This document shows, in pieces, positions 55,701 to 64,000 of a stretch of DNA of 64,000 nucleotides (its first letter is position 1; each line of letters opens with the position of its first letter). Location: positions 7,977,501 to 8,041,500 of the forward strand of contig NC_056535.1 of assembly GCF_910596095.1 (NCBI RefSeq). The letters are read 5' to 3'. The position numbers and the translations under genes are program-made. The stretch is from Thunnus maccoyii. Lineage: Eukaryota; Chordata; Actinopteri; Scombriformes; Scombridae. Below the pieces are notes generated by a model, which saw only the letters and a program-made list of their open reading frames with translations, searched no databases and was not told the origin of the DNA.

Positions 55701-58700
55701 ACCAAAAGAGAATTTTAGAAGACATTTTTCTATTTAACAATAAACAACTAAATAAACAAGTGTTGTAGCTTACCTTACGAATAGGACATATACACCTGCG
55801 TTTCCGGCATATTCGTTTTCGGGTCTCAGGGCTCTGCAGTCCATGCTTGCAGTTGGCACATTGTCCACAATTAACTGTATTATGGCATCCGACACACTGC
55901 CCACAAGGAATCCACTACAGTAGACATAAACAAGAAAAAAAAAAAAATCACCCTTTTCAGTTGGATAAGAAACAGCAAAACATCAGATGAACTAATCTTT
56001 ATCACCTCATTATGTATCTTTTTCCAGATGTTTCTTTGTTTTTATCAAACAAGTGTTATGATGACCTTAAGAAGAACAAAGCTGGCCTGCATTACAGTAG
56101 CAGAAGTTACTAAATGTGAAGATGACAATTGATATATATATATATATATTTAGATTGACAAGTTTTCTTTTCTAATATAGCACCAAGGTTTACAGCACGC
56201 ACCATCCCTACAATAATTAAATAAAATATTTATTTATTGTAAACTCGTTTGTAACAAACAGTTATCTTTTTAATATGTAGACTAAATAACATCAGACCTT
56301 ATCTCCTTATTGACAAGACCTCGTCTCCCCATTGAGAGACGCTGTGCGCATTAACCCACGAAGCACAGCGGCGTAACTTCATTGATTATTTACATCTCCA
56401 GACACGCTGTCAGGATCAGTCAGGATCTAATGTTAATTAAAAGTCCTGTGTTCTTCTACACATACAAAAAGGTCAGCTGTTACACACACAGTCCAGGTTC
56501 ATACAGTGCAATTGTTTGAAGTAAAGCAGCCATCCTGACGAATCCTGAGCTCTATTATGTCGAGCAGCACAGCAAAACTAATTATTGTAGTTATCAACTT
56601 GACAGGACAGAGGAAACTATCCAGGGGAAACAGAAATAAATGTTTAGCTTCTGAAATATTTTTTTAGACAGAGAAGCGAAAAACAAGTTATTTTCTGGTT
56701 TTGGATTAATTTCTATTCCAGTTGCTGATTTGAAGATGGAAAACTAGTTAGAGGAGCAGGAAAAAACAGGGAGTGGATTTTTTTTTTTTTTTTTAATTCA
56801 CATGCATTTGTTTATCCTGTTATCAAACAAGTTGAACAGAGCTTTGGACGGAGGGTACATGGACCGGGAGGCAGCATCACACTTCCCGTGCCTAGTCTGC
56901 CGGAAAATAGAGGACGTCAGTTGAGTGGGCGGTCCTTCAGTGTCGCCCAGGACACATTGCGTTCACACTGCTAAAAGAATGTGCCCACATGTGGCCCAGA
57001 CCACCTCCGAATGTGGTCTGAGTGATCAGATCTCAACACGTCTTGGATGCATTCAGACCTGCATTTAGAGCTGACCACTTGTGATCTAGCCCGCATATGG
57101 ACACATTCTTTTAGCAGTGTGTATGCGGTGTGGTCTTGGGCCATACTCATACATACATACTCATTTGCGCACAAACGCCAAGAAATGAATGACAGTGTAT
57201 GTAATTGTCAGCGTCTCTCTCTCCTCTGCTCCACTCCATGTGTATGTGTGGAGCCGGAGGGGTTGAGCTCCGCCCTCAGTGAAAGAAGAGAAGAGAGCAG
57301 AAGAGAGAAGAAAAACCTAGCATGCACATAAATGACAGCATAACACAGAAGAGACTATATTTGTGTTATTTACCTAATTCATGTGCACTTGTTTCATTTC
57401 AGCTCAGTGTGAGAGTCTCTACTGTGTTTTGTGCTAATTTATGGTGGCACTAGTTTCTCTCCTCTGCTCTCTGTGTTTCACCGAGGGCAGGGCTCAGCCC
57501 CTCCGGCTTCACACACACAGAGTGGAGCAGAGGAGAGACAGACAACTACACTTGTTACGTTACTGTAAGTGCAATTAAAGCTCTGTGAGTAAAAAGCCAA
57601 GAGTAATTTATTAACGTAACACGCTGTCTGATTTCCATTTGGGCAGAAGAGTTCTGATTTTGCCCACACGCCAAGGTCTTTGCAAACTACCACTTCTTTT
57701 AATTTCCAGCCAAGTAGGCAAAGGAACAACAAACACATTTGGTTTATGCAAAAGGTAATGATGTGTTTATTTGCATATAGAACAGGGAAGTGAGATCTGA
57801 TAACAAGCGCTCACTAAGATGCATGTGGAGACGCATTCTAATGCTTTAATGCCAGGTGTGAAATGATGTACTAAGAGCTGTTCACTTGTGATCAGATCAC
57901 CCAAGATGCATGTTAATGCCAGGTGTGTACAGGGCCCCTGTATGTGTATGTGTGTGTGTGTGTGGAGCTCAGCCCCACCCTCCTGCCAACAGTCACAGAC
58001 CACAGACAGAGAGCAGAGGAGAGAGATGGAGAGCGTGTGTGCGTGTGGTTTGCGTTAGTTGTGATTATTATGTGCAATGTCAAATTTGAGCAGTTAGCCG
58101 CAGCGCTGCACCACTGGTGAAAGCATACACGGGAAACACTGCGCTTTGCAAACATTAAATATTTGTTTAACTGTTTATTTTACAAGGGCATTTAAAAGCC
58201 CCTGTCATCCCCATTCCAAGGGCAATTTTACATTTTTTAGGGGCATTTTGCCCCAAGCCCCAATTAATTTCCAAACTACAATCCTTGCAGCATGATAACG
58301 CTTTCACACAGCCCAGAGTGATCAAACGTTCTGCCAGTTTCAACAATGAAACTCCATCATATTAACAGGATATTCACACACTGTGTCTGAACCCATGGTT
58401 TCATTATGGTGCTGGCCCGAACATAAGACAATAATTTATTCTGGAAATGACGTTTGAAGAAACTGGGGGGCCTCTTATATTCAAGGACTAGACAATACAT
58501 GTTAACATTCAACATTCTTGTTGAATGGAGAGTGCACCAGTGTAACAACCTGCTCCTACAGAGAGTGATGTATTATGGGTTTTTTGTAGCCTTAATGTTG
58601 CAATGTTACAATGTTGCAATCTTGCAGAAGACATAAATGTACTTTTACAGATGATGAGGAGCTCAAAAAGATTTTTAAAAAGTCTGAAAAAGTTCACTGC

Positions 58701-61457
58701 TGGAGAAAATAATTTTGACCGTTTCCAACAACCTGACAGGAGAGAATGTGGTTGTGTGACTGATAGACAAGCTGCATAAATCTGCTCTAATGGTATTATT
58801 TCACTTTTACAAGAGAAAAAGCTTTGAGGAGGACTCTCTTCTCCTTGGATCAACAGTATCTCAGTGAACCTGTCCCAACAGGATGAGTGTTAAAGTGTGT
58901 TGAAATTTTCAAAAAGTCTTTTTTTCCAAAAACAGGTGTTGGAAAGGGGGTCATCTTATATTCAGGGTAGTCTTACATTCAGGCCAGTGCAATATCGTGT
59001 TACTGATAAGTGCCACCTGGACAACATGCTAAAACTTTGGCTAGTTCACATAGCTAAAATGCAGCTATTGACAGACAATGTTTTACCTTTCTAAAACGAA
59101 TCATCGGATGTTCTTTTGTCTTTGAGGCTGTTGGAATTAAAAAGAAATAAACAACATGGGATTAGGAAAACTGTAACCCAACCCTCAATCAATGCCGTGA
59201 TTTTTTTTCTGTTTCTTTAGAATCATGACACTGCACACTCACGTACCCCAACAGGTGGGACAGGAGGGCCTCTTTCTTTGCTTGTCGTACCATGTCCCTG
59301 TGAAGGAAATACCACATCTGGCACAGATCCTGTGGAGAAACATGATAATTTTCAGTCCATCTGCATGTATCAGCGACTCACAAATAAAACCCTTCTGAGT
59401 GAGTGGAAATGCTCATGCCTTGTAAATTACCATTGACAAGTTTTAGTGAAAAAGCTCATTGATTGACATATGAACTGAAGTTCATGACTCACAGAGTGCT
59501 GTCCTCTGACCCGATTTCTCCATTTATGGAGGGGAGCGGGATCGATCTGGATGATGAGGGAAGGGGAAGTTTAATTTTATCTTCGTGTACTGCATCCTTA
59601 TTGCAAGCACCATGGTTTGGAGTTCCCATTGTACTCTGCATGGAGAAACTTGTTTGGTTGGAGTGGATGGTTTTGAGGCTCTGGCTTGGAGTGAGCCTGT
59701 GGTGGGAGTCTGGAGTGTCCGCCCCTTCTCCTCTCTCCATCCAGCTGGACTCCGAGGAAGAACGCTCTCGTATCTTTCTCTAACAGATAAGAACATGAGT
59801 GTAACTAATTGTAGGACACCTTAAATGGTTAAAGTTCTGATGTTTTATCATGATAAAAGAGGCCAATACCTTCGCTCTGTTTCGAACTCTTGTTGGTGGT
59901 GCTTCGCCATTGTAGAACTTCCCTGTTTTATATTCAAATGTTGACAAGTCAAGAACTCCCTCCAGCACTGACGCCAGCTCTACTCTGCTTCTCAGTCGAT
60001 CACCACGTGGACTGTGAAGGAGAAAAAAAAAACAATTACAACTACAAAGAGCTGAATGACTAACCAAAATTTAGCCACACTCAACCTAATTTCACTGATG
60101 TCAGAAAAGAATTTAATCTTTTATCTTTTAGCACAGTATAATGCAATGTTGCATTGTCCCTTAGTCCTCATCATGATTAGAAGATAAAATTTTACCATTT
60201 TGTAAATGTTTTACCAATTTATCAAAATATTAAAATGTACAGTTATTTTGATAGTGATTTTTGATTAAATTGCACAGCCCTAAATTACACACTGTTGTGT
60301 GAATACTATTTACTAAAAAGTGCACAAGAAGCAGTTGCAAGAGGAATAAAAGAGTAAAGGAGTGGCAGAAAGTGGTTAAAAAGCAGTAAAATCTCAGCAA
60401 TAAATATTCAGAACATTGTTGAGCACCAGGTAGGTATATGATAAAATATGTTCTGCCCCCTGAATTAAAAGCAACTGTACAGTGGGATTATTTTTCAACA
60501 GGAGAGGACTTACCTCAGGTAATAAACATCCTTCTGGCCAATGCTTGAACCTGAGCGCCGGACAACTTCTTTGCGTTTCCAACCCTCTCCAAGTACAGGC
60601 CACTCCACCCATCCCTCATCAGGATGTGATCGCTTACGGCGAGGAATGTGAAGCCTGAAATAAGAAGAGATAATGTTACTGTGACATGTTAGAAATGCAT
60701 ACAAAAGTATTTCACATAGCACAAACAAGACACATTCAAGAAACGGTTAGCTATTTTGTGTAAATATTTGTTTCTTTCAAAAGAGGGAGGCAAATTTGCC
60801 TAGAGGTTTAAGATAAGCTGATTCTTTCAGCCACAATTGAAACAAACAGCAAGACATTTAAACGCCCTCTGATTTATCACTGGCAGGTCCTCTGAATATC
60901 ACTGTTTACACTTTAAGACAGATATGTTGTAAAACAAATAACACTCACAATATATTAATATATAATATGCTGCTCATTATCAGATTTTGCTACAAGATAT
61001 ATGGGCTCTGCAGACAAGCAACATGTTGGAGAAACTGTGACAGTGTTTCAGTATTAATACATGACAGAAAACAACATTATTCAACGTACTGATAAATCTT
61101 TTTGAAGGCCTTCTCACTGCCCGCCACGCTCTCACTCCTTTCACTCTCTCCTGCTAGGCTTTCCACCTCTGGATCATTGTTACCCGTGCTATTGACATCA
61201 TCATCCTCCTCAAGGGGCTCAAACCAGTCAACAGGAGGCTCACCACCAATGGCCTTAGCCTCCTCCTTTGTCTCTTCTGGGACAGGATCTGACTTGGGGG
61301 TTTCCTCTGCATCGATAGTGTCTGAAGGTGTCGATTGATCCTGTGCTGATGCTGCCTCTGAGGTGTTTTCTGCCTCACTGGGGGTCTTCTCTGTGTTTTG
61401 TCCCACATCTTCTTCCACGGGCTCTCTGCCAGGGCTCTGCACTGGTTCCTTGTCCAT
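48722..61457 (-). CDS. mbd1: Methyl-CpG-binding domain protein 1
   Basis: Nuclear repressor binding methylated CpG through its MBD and unmethylated CpG through CXXC fingers. Coding exons: 61457-61090, 60654-60514, 60011-59870, 59779-59493, 59329-59247, 59127-59087, 55914-55774, 55683-55603, 55157-55137 (21 nt), 55022-54930, 52765-52604, 52503-52327, 52209-52129, 50466-50368, 49192-48722. Phases close to 795 residues. An acidic N-terminal extension of about 120 residues precedes the MBD (GWVEWPVLGEGWKRKEVVRR, then SPRGDRLRSRVELA). Next come a CARCGISFTG...CPTC motif, one CXXC finger (CGQCVGCHNTVNCGQCANC), an acidic linker, and a second CXXC finger of CXXC3 type with KFGGSNKKRQKC. PMITQIFSLA matches the start of the human C-terminal repression domain; about 145 residues after it have no human counterpart I recognise. 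An acceptor at 61662 precedes the start exon. Confidence 0.93.
49307..50362. mobile_element. Non-autonomous hAT element at an mbd1 splice donor
   Basis: Terminal inverted repeats: left TAGGGATGGATATCC; right, read in reverse, TAGGGATGGGTACCAAG. The flanking 8 bp are CTCATCAT (49299-49306) and CTCACCAT (50363-50370), a hAT-type target duplication with one difference. The 1,056-bp interior has no transposase frame. It fills almost the whole last mbd1 intron. It contains a run of 30 G residues. Confidence 0.85.
49771..49800. repeat. Poly-G run of 30
   Basis: Thirty consecutive G on the plus strand, inside the hAT element above; a further G-rich patch follows (GAGGGGAGGGGGG). The mbd1 transcript would carry C here. 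The exact length may be affected by sequencing error at a homopolymer. Confidence 0.9.
53282..53946. mobile_element. hAT-type MITE with nested insertion, mbd1 intron
   Basis: The left end reads TTAGGGCTGCAACTAAC; the right end, in reverse, AGAGCTGCAAAGATTAGG. A perfect 8-bp direct repeat ATTTGGTT flanks it (53274-53281 and 53947-53954). Both ends carry the GATTAATTG/ATCGGTTAATC motifs of this family. The middle (about 53455-53735) does not belong to it; see the separate entry. Confidence 0.85.
53455..53735 (+). mobile_element. Retroelement 3' end nested in hAT MITE
   Basis: A T/G-rich segment ends in a short-unit tail AATCAAATCAAATCAAA, the kind of 3' tail seen on some non-LTR retrotransposons. 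It interrupts the surrounding hAT repeat, so it arrived later. The plus frame across it is low-complexity (Phe/Leu/Cys) and not a gene. Family not identified and boundaries approximate. Confidence 0.5.
54014..54827. mobile_element. Non-autonomous hAT element, mbd1 intron
   Basis: Left end TGGGGATGCATGATATTGG; right end, in reverse, TAAGAATGCACGATAATATC. A perfect 8-bp target duplication GTGCACAG lies at 54006-54013 and 54828-54835. No transposase frame is present; the short open frames inside are not gene-like. It lies in the same mbd1 intron as the element ending at 53946, only about 60 bp away. Confidence 0.88.
56965..57120. repeat. Inverted repeat, probable small MITE
   Basis: The first and last 19 bases (56965-56983, ACACTGCTAAAAGAATGTG, and 57102-57120) are perfect reverse complements; the inside pairs partially through GTGGTCTGA/AGTGGTC blocks. 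It is in the mbd1 intron between exons 6 and 7. A related TGATCAGATC...TGCATG block recurs at about 57890-57930. Confidence 0.6.
57209..57541. repeat. Long imperfect hairpin in mbd1 intron
   Basis: The left arm (about 57209-57300) includes CTCTGCTCCACTCCATGTG and GAGCCGGAGGGGTTGAGC. The right arm (about 57461-57541), read in reverse, has CTCTGCTCCACTCTGTGTG and AAGCCGGAGGGGCTGAGC. The spacer pairs too (AACACAGAAGAGACT with AGAGTCTCTACTGTGTT), so the whole 330 bp can fold back. A third, partial copy of the block is at about 57960-58030. Confidence 0.65.
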
Positions 61458-63246
61458 TGATGCACCAGTTTAAACTACAAACAATCCAACGCGTTTTTCC
61501 AGGAGACAACCAAGATATCCTTTCCAATCAGTCTTGCATCCCATTTAAAGCGGTGTATTTTCCACACAGTCCGGGGATTTAGCCGCTTGACCTCGGCCTG
61601 TGATGTCTGGGCAGGTGAACCGTGAGAATAGTTGGCAGCTGTTCAGGTTGTCATGGCAGAACCTAGAAAAAGGATGTTGTTAACACACAAATTAAACACG
61701 ACATATGTCTAGTGCAATTTACCTAGCTCGATATGTTACTGTCGGTTTTACAACGTTACTTGATAGCTATGACTTCACGAGCAGACATTCCCTTATAGTT
61801 AGCACAGTATTACAAAGTATTTGCAACGCGAATTAATTTGGCTGACGAGGAGTATTTCCCAGTCTTGAAGATGTTATCTAGCTGCCACAAGGACGTAGCT
61901 ACCGTTTATCCATGGTTGATTAGCTAACACTGGGATGTAGCAACTGTTAGCTACACTAGCTAAGCTAACCTCAACTGGTGAAAGTGCTCACATTCTCTGA
62001 TATGGTGCTGATTATCTCTTAATACACAGTTTAGCGACATGCCGCATAATATCACCAGTGCAATGCCAGTACTTAAATAAGGACCGTAAGTAAGGTGAGC
62101 TGGAGTAGAAACACTGAGACTAAAAACGGTAACGGTAGTAACGTTAGCTTCCGTTAGCTGTAGCGTTCCTTCATGGTTACTATAACGTTACACATTTACT
62201 CCTCTGGGTTGAGAGCTGTGTATCACCACCACTCTACAAATGTTTGCTGTTAGGCAGGGCCGACAAAATACATGCACACACCTTTAGAGTAATATTCCTC
62301 AGATGCTCGGCACTCCAGTCACTACACACATCACTTCCATTTACAAGGTAGGGCTAACGTTGCTAACTACGAATCGAGGCTACACCAAAGATGCAAATCC
62401 GCCTGACTCCGCCTACAGACATTAAACACCCATAGATCCTGTTCATTGATAGATGTTAACAGACGCTACACGTTGACGAACTGCGGAAGTAGTTAATAAC
62501 ATAATAACATGATACATTTTGTCAGAAGGGAAAGGTAAAAAGAGAATTAGTAGACTGCATAGTAATATTAGAGTATGGAAGTGAAGGCGTAAAGGGGTGA
62601 TTCCTCTGTTCCCGCCTCATCTTTCTCCTTTAACTGTGCTGCATTCACGGGTTATTAGAAAGACATGTAAGCGCACCTAACCGCTGGGAGTGCGGTGTTT
62701 CTCCTGAATCCTGGGTTGCCTGGACTGCTTGGTTGTCAGTGCGTCACATTATAAGACGCACAGCATGGAAACTACCATGAAAATGAATGTCATATGATAT
62801 AGTTTCCCTCTCCATGTTTATACTAAATGTCTATTTCGAGGCTCCATCATATGCATGCCCAATTGCATTAAGCAGCTTGTACTATAATCAGCAGGCATAT
62901 GAACGTTTCTTATTCAAATGATGTATGGTAAATGTTTTACAAAAAAGAAAAAAGAGGTGTTAATAATGCAAAACCTTATTTGTCTTACTTCACAAGACCG
63001 GTTGAGGGCATTTTGTGCCATTGCCTGAGTCCTTTAAATATTATCCTATAAAACCTAGGCTAACCTTATTAAGACTTTAGAAAAATAATACTGGAGAATC
63101 AAATATGAAACAAACTGTTTTCATGCTATCAATGGCATCTTCATGGTGGAGAAGGATGGACCACTGAAGTTGTAATACTCATAAATCAAAGGCATAAAGT
63201 GTAGAAAGGCCAACAGAAATGATGAAATAAATGCAAGTTAAAGGTT
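61458..63246. promoter_or_regulatory. mbd1 5' UTR, promoter region and cxxc1 downstream flank
   Basis: The mbd1 start exon extends upstream to an acceptor (ttttctag) with exon start at 61662, so the 5' UTR is spliced; the first exon is probably between about 61700 and 62400, where repeated GTTAGCTA-type motifs and moderate CpG are seen. No TATA box or coding exon was recognised. Between about 62480 and 63246 the sequence is AT-rich, and I see nothing in it. Confidence 0.4.
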
Positions 63247-63252
63247 TTTATT
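63247..63252 (-). terminator. Candidate cxxc1 poly(A) signal
   Basis: The minus strand reads AATAAA here, about 250 bases past the cxxc1 stop codon. Position fits the 3' end of a short 3' UTR; untested. Confidence 0.5.
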
Positions 63253-63500
63253 TAGGGCGTTCATACCAAAAACAGCAGTTTTCAATCAGCAGTAATTCAT
63301 CTAACCGCAGTCAGGAAAAATATATATCCATTTACCACTTTGAGTGAATTATCATACAAAGATTTAAAATAATTATTTAGTTACAAAATCAGTTCACATC
63401 AAAATGGTAGTAACCGATCTACAAGTTAAAACCCTCACACTCATGTCTCTTGTTATGTACAGTGATCTACAGATCTGAGGACAGATGCAGACTAGGTTGA

Positions 63501-64000
63501 CTACCTATCCTTGTTGCTACGGAGATCAGTCGTCAAAGGGTCGTGCTGAATAGTCTGGTGCAACATCAGAGCAAGCAGACCGGCTCTGTTGGTCATAGCA
63601 GTCCTGACATTACGCTCCTGTTCAAAGAGCTCGTCCAATTTGTACCACTGTAGGGAAGAAGAAAAACAGGTTAATGAAGAAGAAGAGGTCTACTGAATGT
63701 ACAACTACATCTGACTGGATGGATGCAAATATCATCAAATGTAGGATTTTCTTTGACATTTCCAAAAGAAAAGCTGCAGAATTCCCAATAAATACCAGAA
63801 GTTACGTCTCTTTACACCAAATCCACAATCAACTTACCACCCTGACTCGCTCCAGGTCTACCTCAGCCCTCCTGAGCTTTTCCCAGTTGTAATGTTTGTT
63901 GCATTTCCTTTTAGAGACTCTGCAGTACTCTCCTGTCAGCTCAAACACATTCTTCACCAGAGGACATCCACACACCTCATCCACTGGGATCTGGACACCG
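63501..64000 (-). CDS. cxxc1: CXXC finger protein 1 (CFP1), C-terminal part only
   Basis: CFP1 binds unmethylated CpG and recruits the SET1 H3K4 methyltransferase complex. Only the last two exons are in the window: 64000-63838 (running off the right edge) and 63647-63501. They encode 102 residues of the conserved C-terminal domain: a cysteine segment (DEVCGCPLVKN, GEYCRVSKRKCNKHYNWEKL), then ELFEQERNVRTAMTNRAG, LLALMLHQTIQHDPLTTDLR and the end SNKDR. This region is near-identical to the mammalian C-terminus as I recall it. The PHD finger, the CXXC finger and the coiled coil would be further upstream, outside the window. It is head-to-tail with mbd1, about 2 kb from its start codon. Confidence 0.95.

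Overview
The window looks like nuclear DNA of a ray-finned fish, most likely a spiny-rayed teleost. It has short GT-AG introns splitting vertebrate genes, long CA/GT and GAAA microsatellites, many non-autonomous hAT and Tc1 elements, and several foldback elements of a kind common in percomorph genomes. There are no prokaryotic operons, CRISPR arrays or phage genes. I recognised every gene by translating exons and comparing them with remembered vertebrate families; no database search was run, and the species assignment is inference.

Layout: all six protein-coding genes I can support lie on the minus strand, so transcription runs from high to low coordinates. They are: (1) grm6, metabotropic glutamate receptor 6, exons 1-9 at 10276-1125, with the last exon (TM7 and tail) beyond the left edge; (2) comt, catechol O-methyltransferase, five coding exons at 17197-14009; (3) an SRPK-family SR-protein kinase, best matching srpk3, fourteen coding exons at 25930-19393, N-terminus unresolved; (4) ccdc120, nine coding exons at 38609-33596; (5) mbd1, fifteen coding exons at 61457-48722; (6) the last two exons of cxxc1 at 64000-63501. 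For comt, ccdc120 and mbd1 the splice phases close into complete open frames of 264, 614 and 795 residues; the srpk3 frame is also open through 595 residues.

Between and inside the genes: grm6 introns hold a foldback MITE, a LINE-like fragment, two hAT-like repeats and a long GT tract. The srpk3 intron at 21855-23613 holds an internally deleted Tc1 element. The stretch 26-33.5 kb has no recognised gene, but has a 300-bp GAAA tract, a MITE and a CpG-rich block. The 38.6-48.7 kb stretch contains a 77-bp Tc1 mini-hairpin and probably the 5' end of ccdc120 and the 3' UTR of mbd1. Introns of mbd1 hold three hAT-type elements with 8-bp target duplications and a large hairpin.

Functionally the genes are not one pathway. 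The clearest pair is mbd1 and cxxc1: both encode CXXC zinc-finger proteins that read CpG methylation state, and their head-to-tail order matches the human 18q21 neighbourhood. The most unusual single observation is a hAT element inserted exactly at the 5' splice site of the penultimate mbd1 coding exon, with its target duplication spanning the exon-intron boundary. I found no clear candidate for an undescribed biological system.
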